A stretch of 64,000 nucleotides of DNA. It comes from an uncultured Sphingomonas sp. GTDB lineage: Bacteria; Pseudomonadota; Alphaproteobacteria; Sphingomonadales; Sphingomonadaceae. Where the stretch lies: the NCBI RefSeq assembly GCF_936927845.1, contig NZ_CAKZHV010000066.1, positions 1-64,000 of the forward strand. Direction: 5' to 3'. Position 1 is the first letter of the stretch. The number at the start of each line of letters is the position of its first letter. The translations under genes were made by a program, and so were the position numbers. The notes under the pieces are model-generated. The model had not been told where the DNA came from, made no database searches, and saw only the letters and a program-made list of their open reading frames with translations. Positions 16,532-25,210 of this stretch are shown here, one piece after another.

Positions 16532-17115
16532 GTGGCAATGTCGTCGGCGAGGTTCGCGACAAGCGCGGGATCGCCCGCAGGCTCGCTCGCACGCCACGGT
16601 GCCGCGCCAAAGAACTTCAGGTCGGCGGGGCGCGGATCGGTTTCCATCCGCACGACGCGCGGGGGCGGGGTGATCGTCGGCTCGGCGGCCGCGAGCTGCG
16701 ACAACAATACCTCGGACACGACGTTGCCGGCATAACCGTCGCCGTCACCCAGATCGCGCAGCCGCGTGAGTTCGCGCACTTGCTCCGCGCCGGTTAACGG
16801 CGACCAGTACCAGCGGCTGTCCGCGGCGACGTCGGCGTCGATTACCGCGCCGGCGCGGACCGCGACGACGTGAATCGGCGATGCGAGCTGTGCGGCGGCG
16901 GCCTGCGCGGCGGCGCGCCAGTCGTCGAGGGTGACCTGCGCGAGCGGAAGCAGGCTTTCGCCCTGACCGGGCAAGTCGGGGAGCGCGACCGACCAGCCGG
17001 CGTTGGCGAGCCGGCGCAGCACGCCGACGAGGATCGCGCGGGTGCGATTGGCTTCCTCGAACAAGGCGGGGAGAGCGAGGATCGTCGGGCCGCCGTCCGG
17101 CCCCATGCGCAGCAT
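16507..17115 (-). CDS. Exosortase A system-associated hydrolase 2
   Basis: The product (202 residues from ATG 17115) is a short alpha/beta hydrolase-like protein with ILALPALFEEANRTRAILVG and VALPDLPGQGESLLPLAQ, the pattern of the hydrolase 2 family of exosortase A loci. No convincing nucleophile elbow is visible (VVAVRAGAVI sits in its place), so it may not be an active hydrolase. Sequence that looks homologous (LRYVDYDWRGGREA) lies in frame upstream of the ATG but has no ATG or GTG. A CTG at 17166 overlapping the ACP stop could be the true start. It lies between the ACP and hydrolase 1 genes. Confidence 0.8.
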   Translation of the reverse strand: MLRMGPDGGPTILALPALFEEANRTRAILVGVLRRLANAGWSVALPDLPGQGESLLPLAQVTLDDWRAAAQAAAAQLASPIHVVAVRAGAVIDADVAADSRWYWSPLTGAEQVRELTRLRDLGDGDGYAGNVVSEVLLSQLAAAEPTITPPPRVVRMETDPRPADLKFFGAAPWRASEPAGDPALVANLADDIATWLAACAG

Positions 17116-17162
17116 CGCCTCGCGGCCGCCGCGCCAGTCATAGTCGACGTAACGCAGACCGC

Positions 17163-17435
17163 TCAGTTGAGGACCTTGGTCGCGGCGAAGGTCGTGAGCG
17201 CGCCAAAGGTTTCGAGCATCTCGCCGTCGACCTCATCGTCCTCGATCACGATGCCGAGGCGATCTTCGAGTTCGGTCAGCACGCCCGCGACCGCCATCGA
17301 GTCGAGTTCCGGCAGCGAGCCGAACAATCCTGTTTCCGGCGTAAAGGCGGCGACGCGCTCGGGCGACAGGCTCAGCACGTCGGCGAGCACCGCGCGCAAG
17401 GTCTTCTCGATCTCGTTGGTGCCTTCCGGAATCAC
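17163..17435 (-). CDS. Acyl carrier protein of the exosortase A locus
   Basis: The 90-residue protein is acidic and helical like an ACP, with the phosphopantetheine-attachment motif PELDSMAVAG (Ser about residue 46). It should carry an acyl or aminoacyl group delivered by the divergent AMP-dependent ligase at 17525. I chose GTG at 17435 because it has a GGGGAG ribosome binding site 7-8 bp upstream; a longer frame reaches 17777 but runs antisense to the ligase gene. It is the first gene of the leftward operon with hydrolases 2 and 1. Confidence 0.88.
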   Translation of the reverse strand: MIPEGTNEIEKTLRAVLADVLSLSPERVAAFTPETGLFGSLPELDSMAVAGVLTELEDRLGIVIEDDEVDGEMLETFGALTTFAATKVLN

Positions 17436-17524
17436 GCGCGTCTCCCCTGAATGCTGTCGCGTTCTTGCTGCGGTGCGATAGGCGCGGGGGGTGAAATGCG
17501 CAACGGGGGCGCTATGAGAGGACG

Positions 17525-19024
17525 ATGGTGCCGCTCGACCCGAACGCCCGACCGATCGACCATGTCCTGTGCGGCGCTGCGAATGCGCCCGCGCTGATCG
17601 ACCGCGCGGGCGAGATGACTTTTGCGCAGGCAGAGGCGCGGGTGGCGCGGCTCGCCGGGTGGCTGGCACGCGCGGTGCCCAAGGCGGGGGCGCGGGTCGC
17701 GACGTGGCTGCCAAAAACGCGTGAGGCGTGCCTGATGCCGCTCGCCGCGGCGCGTGCAGGACTGGTGCACGTGCCAATCAACCCGGCGCTCAAGCGCGCG
17801 CAGGTGGGGTACATACTTGCAGACAGCGTTGCGACGCTGCTGCTGACGCAGGCGGCGCGCGCGGCGACGCTGGAGGCGGGCGACGTGCCGGATGCAACGC
17901 AGGTGCACGTCGAGGCGGGCGAGGGTGAGGCCCTGCCGCCGTCCGACGCAGACCCGGATGCGCTCGCGGCGATCCTCTACACCTCGGGGTCGACCGGGCG
18001 GCCCAAGGGCGTGATGCTGAGCCACGCGAACCTGTGGCTCGGCGCGGTGTCGGTCGCGCATTACCTTGGCATCGACGCCGCCGATCGCGTGCTCGGCGTG
18101 CTGCCGCTGTCGTTCGATTATGGGCAGAACCAGCTGTTCTCGACCTGGCTCGCGGGCGCCGCGGTGGCGCCGCTAGACTATCTGACCGCGCGTGACGTGG
18201 TGAAGGCGGTCGAGCGGGTCGAGGCGACCACACTCGCGGGGGTGCCGCCGCTGTGGACGCAGTTGCTCGAGGCGGAATGGCCCGCCGAGACGGCGGCGCG
18301 GTTGAAGCGGCTGACCAACTCTGGCGGCGCGCTGACCCCGGCGATGGTGCGTGCGCTGCGGGCGCGTTTCCCGGCAGCGGATCTTTATCCGATGTACGGG
18401 CTGACCGAAGCATTCCGCTCGACCTATCTGCCGCCGGCGCTGGTCGATGCGAACCCCGATTCGATCGGGCGGGCGATCCCGTTTGCGGAGGTGATGGTGG
18501 TGCGCGGCGACGGCAGCGCGGCGGCTGCGGGCGAGCCGGGCGAGCTGGTCCATGCCGGGCCACTCGTCGCTCAAGGGTATTGGCGCGACCCTGAGCGAAC
18601 CGCGCAGCGTTTCCGCCCCGCGCCGGCCTTCGCGCGCGCGGGCGGGACGGCGGTGTGGTCGGGCGACAGCGTGGTCGCCGACGCGGCCGGGCTGCTGCGC
18701 TTCGTCGGGCGCGATGACGAGATGATCAAGACATCGGGCAACCGCGTCAGCCCGCAAGAGGTAGAGGAAGCGGTCACCGCGGGCGACGAGGTGCGCGAAG
18801 CGGTGGCGATCGGCGTCGCTGATACGCGGCTAGGGCAGCGGATCGTGGTCGTGGCCCGAGGGGAGGCGGGCGGCGAGATCGCCTTGCGAGCGCGACTGAG
18901 ACGTGACCTGCCGACCTATATGCAACCGGCCGAGATCGTTTGGCGCGCCGAGCTGCCACGTAATGCGAACGGCAAGCTCGACCGTGCAGCGATAGCGGCC
19001 GACATCAGAGGTACGCTGTGTTGA
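17525..19024 (+). CDS. Acyl-CoA ligase (AMP-forming), exosortase A system-associated
   Basis: The 499-residue ANL-superfamily enzyme should activate a carboxylic acid as an acyl-adenylate and load it onto CoA or the adjacent ACP. It contains the AMP-binding core YTSGSTGRPKGVMLSH, MYGLTEAF, WSGDSVVADAAG with GRDDEMIKTSGNRVSP, and the C-terminal lysine in RNANGKLDR. It is a member of the ligase family confined to exosortase A loci. The gene starts 89 bp from the divergent ACP gene and its end overlaps the decarboxylase start by 7 bp. Confidence 0.9.
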   Translation: MVPLDPNARPIDHVLCGAANAPALIDRAGEMTFAQAEARVARLAGWLARAVPKAGARVATWLPKTREACLMPLAAARAGLVHVPINPALKRAQVGYILADSVATLLLTQAARAATLEAGDVPDATQVHVEAGEGEALPPSDADPDALAAILYTSGSTGRPKGVMLSHANLWLGAVSVAHYLGIDAADRVLGVLPLSFDYGQNQLFSTWLAGAAVAPLDYLTARDVVKAVERVEATTLAGVPPLWTQLLEAEWPAETAARLKRLTNSGGALTPAMVRALRARFPAADLYPMYGLTEAFRSTYLPPALVDANPDSIGRAIPFAEVMVVRGDGSAAAAGEPGELVHAGPLVAQGYWRDPERTAQRFRPAPAFARAGGTAVWSGDSVVADAAGLLRFVGRDDEMIKTSGNRVSPQEVEEAVTAGDEVREAVAIGVADTRLGQRIVVVARGEAGGEIALRARLRRDLPTYMQPAEIVWRAELPRNANGKLDRAAIAADIRGTLC

Positions 19025-20250
19025 AGCCGATCGGACCAATCCCGCCTGCCTTCGCCGATCAGCGCGGCATGCTGTTGATCGCCGGGCGTCCGGCCGACGC
19101 GTGGGTGGCGGAGCATGGCTCGCCGATGTTCGTGTACGATGTCGGCGTGGTGCGCGAGAAGGTGGCGCGTTTCCGGGCCGCTATGCCGGCAGGCGTGCGA
19201 CTCCATTATGCGGTAAAGGCAAATCCGTTCGTGCCGCTGGTTCAGGCGATCGCACCGCTGGTCGACGGGCTCGACGTCGCGTCGGCGGGGGAGCTCGCGG
19301 AGGTGCTGACGTTCAAGCCGGGCGTGGCGATCAGTTTCGCGGGGCCGGGCAAGCGCGATGCCGAGTTGGAGGCGGCGGTGTGCGCGGGCGTGACGCTGAA
19401 CGTCGAATCAGAAAACGAGGCCGCGCGCGCGATCGCGACCGGGGAGCGGATCGGCGTCGCACCGCGGCTCGCGGTACGCGTGAACCCGGACCTGGAGCTG
19501 CGCGGGTCGGGGATGAAGATGGGCGGGCGCGCGTCACCCTTCGGCGTCGATGCCGAGCGCGTACCCGCGCTCGTGCGCGCGATCGTCGCGAGCGGGGCGG
19601 AATGGCGCGGCTTTCACATCTTCGCGGGCTCGCAGGCGCTCGATACCGATGCGTTGATCGAGACGCAGGCCGCGACGGTCGCGCTCGCTGAGCGGCTGGC
19701 AGTGGAGAGCGGGCAAGCGCCGCCGATGGTTAACCTGGGCGGCGGGTTCGGGATACCGCACTTCGCCGGTGACACGCCGGTCGACGTGGCGCGGATCGGC
19801 GCGGCGCTGGGTGAGACGCTGGACAGGCGTGGCGCGATACTTGCGGGCACGGCGTTCGCGATCGAGCTCGGGCGGTGGCTGGTCGGCGAGGCGGGCGTGT
19901 ACCTGACGCGCATCGTGGATCGGAAGGAGAGCCGCGGCGAGACGTTTCTGGTGGTGGATGGCGGGTTGCACCACCAGCTCGCCGCCAGCGGTAATTTCGG
20001 AACGGTGGTCAGGCGCAACTATCCGGTCGCGATCGCGGGACGGATGGGCGAAGCTGCCGATGATGCAGTGTCAGTGGTCGGTTGCCTGTGCACCCCGCTC
20101 GACCGACTGGCCGACGGCGTCGTGCTGCCGCGCGCGGACGTGGGTGACGTGATCGCGATCTTCATCGCGGGCGCGTACGGGCTGACGGCGAGCCCCAGTG
20201 CCTTTTTGGGACATCCCGCGCCCGCCGAAGTGCTCGCGGGCGCGTCCTAA
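19018..20250 (+). CDS. Pyridoxal-dependent decarboxylase, exosortase A system-associated
   Basis: The 410-residue fold-III PLP enzyme resembles diaminopimelate decarboxylase. The PLP lysine lies in LHYAVKANPFVPLV (about residue 65), with NLGGGFGIPHF for phosphate binding, and AIELGRWLVGEAG and VVGCLCTPLDRLADG in the C-terminal part. The protein belongs to the decarboxylase family restricted to exosortase A loci, where it may make an amine for polysaccharide or carrier modification; its substrate is not known. The start is GTG at 19018, overlapping the ligase stop. Confidence 0.9.
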   Translation: MLKPIGPIPPAFADQRGMLLIAGRPADAWVAEHGSPMFVYDVGVVREKVARFRAAMPAGVRLHYAVKANPFVPLVQAIAPLVDGLDVASAGELAEVLTFKPGVAISFAGPGKRDAELEAAVCAGVTLNVESENEAARAIATGERIGVAPRLAVRVNPDLELRGSGMKMGGRASPFGVDAERVPALVRAIVASGAEWRGFHIFAGSQALDTDALIETQAATVALAERLAVESGQAPPMVNLGGGFGIPHFAGDTPVDVARIGAALGETLDRRGAILAGTAFAIELGRWLVGEAGVYLTRIVDRKESRGETFLVVDGGLHHQLAASGNFGTVVRRNYPVAIAGRMGEAADDAVSVVGCLCTPLDRLADGVVLPRADVGDVIAIFIAGAYGLTASPSAFLGHPAPAEVLAGAS

Positions 20251-20351
20251 ACGCTATCTTCACCTCTACGACGCATAGCTGACTGCTGGCGCAACCGGTC
20301 GGTGGGACGTGATCCCCGCGAGGCCGGACACGGGCGCGCACGGAGGATTGC

Positions 20352-20999
20352 ATGCGGTTCGCGAAGGTTTCCAAGGGTCTCATCGCAGCGTTGATGGCGT
20401 CGACGACGCTGACCGCCTGCGCCCGCGGCGGGGCCACACGGCCCGAACTGCCGCCCGCAACCTTTGTCGCGAGCAAGGAGCAGCCGGGCGAGGAATATGT
20501 CATCGGCCCGCTCGATTCGCTCAGCATCTTCGTGTGGCGCAATCCCGAATTGTCGGCAAAGGTGCAGGTGCGCCCCGACGGCCGCATCACCACGCCGCTG
20601 ATCAGCGACATGCCCGCGGTCGGCAAGACGCCCGCAATGCTCGCCGCCGACATGAAGCTGGCGCTAGGCGAATATATCAAGGACCCGATCGTCTCGGTGA
20701 TCGTGGACAGCTTCTCCGGCACGTTCAGCCAGCAGGTGCGCATCGTCGGCGCGACGCAGAAGCCCGCGAGCCTGCCGTACCGCGCCAACATGACGCTGCT
20801 CGACGCGATGATCGCGGTCGGCGGCCTCGGCGAATATGCCGCGGGGAACAAGGCGCGGCTGATCCGCTACGACCGCGCGACAGGCAAGCAGACCGAATAC
20901 GGCCTGCGGATCAACAAGCTGCTGAAGGACGGGGACGCGAGCGCCAACGTCCGGCTCGAACCCGGCGACGTCATCATCATCCCCGAAAGCATGTTCTGA
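20352..20999 (+). CDS. XrtA-associated polysaccharide export lipoprotein (OPX/Wza-like)
   Basis: The 215-residue protein is a predicted outer-membrane lipoprotein: the lipobox LTAC ends at Cys23 after a hydrophobic signal. The mature part has a Poly_export domain (EYVIGPLDSLSIFVWRNPEL, VQVRPDGRITTPLI) and a SLBB-like region (VRIVGATQKPASLPYR, DVIIIPESMF). It should form the outer-membrane exit for the exopolysaccharide, working with the chain-length protein that follows 10 bp downstream. A 101-bp gap in front of it may hold a separate promoter. Confidence 0.92.
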   Translation: MRFAKVSKGLIAALMASTTLTACARGGATRPELPPATFVASKEQPGEEYVIGPLDSLSIFVWRNPELSAKVQVRPDGRITTPLISDMPAVGKTPAMLAADMKLALGEYIKDPIVSVIVDSFSGTFSQQVRIVGATQKPASLPYRANMTLLDAMIAVGGLGEYAAGNKARLIRYDRATGKQTEYGLRINKLLKDGDASANVRLEPGDVIIIPESMF

Positions 21000-21009
21000 G
21001 GTAGCGCGG

Positions 21010-22533
21010 GTGGGCGGTATCATCGACGAAGCGCGGGTCGCGCTGCACGCGATCTGGACACGGCGCTGGATCGCGCTGGCGGTCGCATGGGCCGTGTGCA
21101 TCGCGGGCTGGCTGGTCGTCAGCCAGATACCCAGCCGCTACGATTCGAAGGCGCGCGTGTTCGTGCAGATGCGATCGGTCCTGCCCGCCGGCGCGGATTC
21201 GATGCAGGCGGCGAACGACGACGCGCGCGACATCGACACCGTGCGCCAGACGCTGACCAGCGCGGTGAGCCTCGAGAAGGTCGTGCGTGGGACCGAGCTC
21301 GCCAAGACGGTGTCGAGCGACCGCGACATCGCCGACCGGGTCGCCGGGCTGCAGACCGCGATCAAGGTGACGGCGCAGCAGGACAATCTGTTTGAGATCA
21401 CGACCACCGCCGCCAGCCCCAAGCTCGCCTCGTCGATCACGCAGAAGCTGATCGACATCTTTATCGAAACCAATCTGTCGACCGATCGGTCGCAGAACAC
21501 GCAGACGCTCGCCTTCCTCGACAACCGGTTGCAGGCGCTCGGCACGCAATTGCAGGACGCGGAGGCGAAGCGCGCGGCGTTCCAGAACAATTACCTCGGC
21601 TCGCTGCCCGGCACCGGCACGATCAGCGATCGCATCGGCGCTGCGCGCTCGCAGATGAGCCAGGTCGACGCCGATCTGGCGGCGGCGCAGTCGAGCATGG
21701 CGGCGCTGTCGGGGCAGATGGCGGCAACGCCCAAGACGATCGCGGGCGCAGGCATCGCGCCCGGCGTCGGCCCGGCGCGCGCGCGACTGGCGGCGATCCA
21801 GGGCCAGCTCGCCGACGCGCGCGGCCGCGGCTATACCGAGAGCCATCCCGACGTGATCGCGCTGAAGCAGCAGCTCGCGCAGGCGCAGGCGGCCGCACGC
21901 GGCGAGCCGCTGACGGGCGGGTCCGATGGGGGCGTCTCGAACCCGGCATATGGGTCTTTGCAGGCGTTGATGGCGGACAAAGGTGCAACCGTCGCGGCGC
22001 TGCAGGCGCGCAAGCAGCAATTGCAGGGCGATCTCGACCAGTTGAACGCGAAGCTGGTCGGCAATCCCGCGGTCGCGGCCGAGCAGGGCGAGATCGACCG
22101 CAATTACGACGTGCTGAAAAGCCAGTACGACCAGTTGCTCGCGCAGCGCGAGCAGGTGAGCCTGCGCAGCCAGGCGCAGACGCAGACCGACGCGGTCAAG
22201 TTCAGCGTGATCGATCCGCCCACCGTGCCGCGTACGCCGACCGCGCCCAATCGGCCGCTGTTGCTGACGGGCGTGCTGATCGCCGGACTGGTCGCAGGCG
22301 TCGGGGCCGCCTTCGCGCTCGGGCAGCTGCAAGGCACGTTCCCGACCGCGCAGAAGCTCGAAAAGGTGACCGGCATGGCGGTGATCGGGTCGATCGGCGA
22401 GATGGTGACGCGCCAGCAGACCGAGTTGCGCCGGCGCCGGCTGACGTGGCTGGCGGGCGGGTTCGCCGCGCTTGGCGTCGCTTACGTGGCGCTGCTCGGC
22501 GTCGAGATGCTCCAGCGGGGACTTGCCGCATGA
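21010..22533 (+). CDS. XrtA system polysaccharide chain length determinant (Wzz-like)
   Basis: The 507-residue inner-membrane protein has an N-terminal Wzz domain with a first membrane segment (about residues 18-38, WIALAVAWAVCIAGWLVV), a large periplasmic coiled-coil region with many Gln/Ala heptads (about 150-390), and a second membrane segment near 415-435 preceded by the Pro-rich DPPTVPRTPTAPNRP typical of polysaccharide co-polymerases. It sets chain length and couples to the tyrosine kinase encoded next, with which it overlaps (ATGA). A third hydrophobic stretch lies near the C-terminus. The start is GTG at 21010. Confidence 0.92.
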   Translation: MGGIIDEARVALHAIWTRRWIALAVAWAVCIAGWLVVSQIPSRYDSKARVFVQMRSVLPAGADSMQAANDDARDIDTVRQTLTSAVSLEKVVRGTELAKTVSSDRDIADRVAGLQTAIKVTAQQDNLFEITTTAASPKLASSITQKLIDIFIETNLSTDRSQNTQTLAFLDNRLQALGTQLQDAEAKRAAFQNNYLGSLPGTGTISDRIGAARSQMSQVDADLAAAQSSMAALSGQMAATPKTIAGAGIAPGVGPARARLAAIQGQLADARGRGYTESHPDVIALKQQLAQAQAAARGEPLTGGSDGGVSNPAYGSLQALMADKGATVAALQARKQQLQGDLDQLNAKLVGNPAVAAEQGEIDRNYDVLKSQYDQLLAQREQVSLRSQAQTQTDAVKFSVIDPPTVPRTPTAPNRPLLLTGVLIAGLVAGVGAAFALGQLQGTFPTAQKLEKVTGMAVIGSIGEMVTRQQTELRRRRLTWLAGGFAALGVAYVALLGVEMLQRGLAA

Positions 22534-23561
22534 ACCGTTATCCGAAATCCGCGACCGAGGAGTCGCTGATCGAGCGCGCGGCGAAGGTCTACGACTTCGG
22601 CGCCCATCTTCGCGCCCGGGGAGTGCCGCCGCTGGAGGAGCAGGATGCCCCCGAGGCGGATCATCTTGCCGATGAGGAATATGTCGCCCTGGGGCAGGAT
22701 CAGCCCCGCGCGGCAGCGGACGATGGCGTGGCAACGCGACCGGTGCCGCCGACGCTTGCCGCGATCCCTGCGGAGTTCCTGTCCGACACCGACGACGACG
22801 GGCTGGACGAGTGGGAGGCGCCCGAGAGCGACGTCGCGCAGATCGACCGCACGATGCTCGCCGAAGCCGGAATGCTGGTGCCCGGCGCCCCGGTCGGCGC
22901 GCTCGCCGAGGAGTTCCGGCTGGTCAAGCGGCAGTTGCTGCTGACCGCGCGCGAGATCGCGGATGGACCGATCGGGCAGCGCGCGCGCACGATCATCGTC
23001 GGGTCGGGCAAGCCCGGCGAGGGCAAGACGTTCTGCGCGATCAACCTGGCGATCAGTCTGGCGGCGGAGCGCGACGTCGAAATCCTGCTCGTCGACGGTG
23101 ATTTCGCCAAGCCCGACATCATGCAACGGCTCGGACTGGAGGACAGCGTCGGCCTGCTCGACATCCTGGGCGACCCGCGGCTCGATCCGGAGAGCTGCGT
23201 CGTCAGGACCGACGTGCCGCAATTGTCGCTGCTGCCGGCGGGCAAGCGCACCCACGCCGACACCGAACTACTCGCCTCGCACCGCACCGAAGCGGTGCTC
23301 GACCGGCTGCTGGAGGCGAACCCGCGCCGTATCATCATCTTCGACACGCCACCCGCGCTCGCGGCCTCGCCCGCGTCCACGCTGGCGCTGCTGGTCGGGC
23401 AGGTCATGCTGGTGGTGCGCGCCGATCGCACCACGGAGGCCGACGTGCGCGAGGCGGTGAACCTGCTCGACGGGTGCGAGCAAATCCATCTGGTCATCAA
23501 TTCGGTCTCGTTCGAGCCGGGGCGCGGGCGCTTCGGCAGCTATTACGGTCAGGAGAAATAA
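22530..23561 (+). CDS. XrtA-associated tyrosine autokinase (BY-kinase)
   Basis: The 343-residue cytoplasmic protein is a bacterial tyrosine kinase of the CpsD/Wzc type. After an acidic N-terminal 110 residues come Walker A (GSGKPGEGKTFCA, with Lys166), Walker A' (LLVDGDFAKPDIMQRLG) and Walker B (RIIIFDTPPALA). The C-terminus has one tyrosine pair (GSYYGQEK), a minimal version of the usual tyrosine cluster. It should phosphorylate itself and regulate polymer export with the preceding chain-length protein. The start overlaps that gene as ATGA. Confidence 0.92.
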   Translation: MNRYPKSATEESLIERAAKVYDFGAHLRARGVPPLEEQDAPEADHLADEEYVALGQDQPRAAADDGVATRPVPPTLAAIPAEFLSDTDDDGLDEWEAPESDVAQIDRTMLAEAGMLVPGAPVGALAEEFRLVKRQLLLTAREIADGPIGQRARTIIVGSGKPGEGKTFCAINLAISLAAERDVEILLVDGDFAKPDIMQRLGLEDSVGLLDILGDPRLDPESCVVRTDVPQLSLLPAGKRTHADTELLASHRTEAVLDRLLEANPRRIIIFDTPPALAASPASTLALLVGQVMLVVRADRTTEADVREAVNLLDGCEQIHLVINSVSFEPGRGRFGSYYGQEK

Positions 23562-23563
23562 TC

Positions 23564-25198
23564 GTGGGCCGTTTTCCCAATTTGGCGACGGGTGCGCTGC
23601 TGGCGACGGCGACGATGGCGGGCGTGCTCGCCGCCGCGCCTGCCGCGGCGCAGTCGCGCTATGTCACGCCCTATATCGAGGCGACGCAGGCGGTCGCGGC
23701 GGAGCTGTCGAACGGCGACGACGTCGTCACCTATACCTCGCTCGCGGCCGGCATCGATGCGGGCATTTCGACGGCGCGAACCGATGCGCAGATCAGCTAC
23801 CGCTACGAACGGCGCTTCTCCTGGGAGGACAACACCGAGGACCTGAGCGTCCATAGCGGTCTGGCGCGCGCGACGACGCAGGTCGCGCCGTGGCTGTCGC
23901 TGGACGGCGGCGCATTGGCGACGCGGCAGCGCAGCGACATTCGCGGCGCGGCGCCGATCAACCTGATCGGCACCACCGACAATCTGACCCAGGTCTATTC
24001 GCTGTTCGCCGGCCCCAGCGTGCAGACGCGCGCCGGGCCGTTCGACGTGACCGGCAGCTACCGCTTCGGCTATACCAAGGTGGAGGGCGACACCGACATC
24101 GCACTGGCGCCCGGTTCTCCGCGGCTGGATGGCTATGATTCCTCGACCAACCACGTCGTCCAGGCGAGCATCGGCGTGCCCGCCAACCGGATCGCGCTGG
24201 TCGGCGTCACGCTGAGCGGCGCGTACGAGCGCGAGGACGCGAACCAGCTCGATCAGAACTACGAGGGCTATTACGGCCGCGGCGACGTGGTGCTGCCGGT
24301 CAGCCGCACGGTCGCGCTGCGCGCGGGTGCGGGTTACGAGCGGATCAAGGCGACGCAGCGCGATCCGCTGGTCGACACGGCCGGCAACGCGGTGGTCGAC
24401 TGGAACGGCCGTTTCGTGACCGATCCGAACTCGCCCGAGCGGATCGCCTACGACACCGACGGGCTGATCTACGACGCGGGCGTGATCTGGCGTCCGTCGC
24501 CGCGCGTCGAGCTGCAGGCCACCGCGGGCTACCGCTACGGCGGGGAAACCTACACCGGCGCGCTGTCGTGGCGCATGTCCGAGGCATCGGGGTTGCAGGT
24601 CATCGTCTACGACGCGATCGAGACGTTCGGTCGCCAGTTGCGCGACGGGATCGCGGGGCTGCCGACCAGTTTCCAGACGCAAAACGATCCGTTCGGGCAA
24701 TTGTTCGGCGGCTGCATCTTCGGACGCCAGGGCGGCAGCCAGCAGAACGGCGCCGGCGGGTGTTTGAACGACGTGTTCCAGTCGATCTCGACCGCGAGCT
24801 ACCGCGCGCGCGGGATCGACGGCGCGTGGAGCGTGCAGCAGGGCCGCACCGGCTACGGCATCGGCGCGGGCTACGCCAACCGCCGGCTGTACGCGCCCCG
24901 CGTCGCGGTCGGCACGCAGGTGCTGGGGCTGGAGGACCAGAGCGCCTATGCGCAGGTGTTCTATTCGCGTGCGTTGAGCCGCGTGTCGCAGTTCGACGCG
25001 AACCTGTACGCGAACTGGTTCTCCAGCGACCTTCCGGGTGCGCAGGACGTGTACGGAACCGGGTTGAACGGCACCTACAGCCGCAACTTCGGGCGGCTCG
25101 GCACCGCCTTGTCGGCGGGTATCTACGCGTTCGACCAGGGCGATTTCGACAAGCAGGTGTCGGCGCAGGCGCTGCTCGGCGCGCGCTACAATTTTTGA
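23564..25198 (+). CDS. PEP-CTERM/XrtA system-associated outer membrane beta-barrel protein
   Basis: The 544-residue protein has a signal peptide (about residues 1-30, ending AAAPAAAQS) and a body of alternating hydrophobic strands with many Tyr, Gly and Asp residues and a terminal aromatic (ALLGARYNF), as in an outer-membrane barrel. It fits the TIGR03016-type outer-membrane protein of exosortase A loci, believed to act in polymer export. GTG at 23564 is chosen for the AGGAG ribosome binding site 8 bp upstream. It lies 2 bp after the tyrosine kinase gene. Confidence 0.88.
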   Translation: MGRFPNLATGALLATATMAGVLAAAPAAAQSRYVTPYIEATQAVAAELSNGDDVVTYTSLAAGIDAGISTARTDAQISYRYERRFSWEDNTEDLSVHSGLARATTQVAPWLSLDGGALATRQRSDIRGAAPINLIGTTDNLTQVYSLFAGPSVQTRAGPFDVTGSYRFGYTKVEGDTDIALAPGSPRLDGYDSSTNHVVQASIGVPANRIALVGVTLSGAYEREDANQLDQNYEGYYGRGDVVLPVSRTVALRAGAGYERIKATQRDPLVDTAGNAVVDWNGRFVTDPNSPERIAYDTDGLIYDAGVIWRPSPRVELQATAGYRYGGETYTGALSWRMSEASGLQVIVYDAIETFGRQLRDGIAGLPTSFQTQNDPFGQLFGGCIFGRQGGSQQNGAGGCLNDVFQSISTASYRARGIDGAWSVQQGRTGYGIGAGYANRRLYAPRVAVGTQVLGLEDQSAYAQVFYSRALSRVSQFDANLYANWFSSDLPGAQDVYGTGLNGTYSRNFGRLGTALSAGIYAFDQGDFDKQVSAQALLGARYNF

Positions 25199-25210
25199 AC
25201 GGATACGGCC

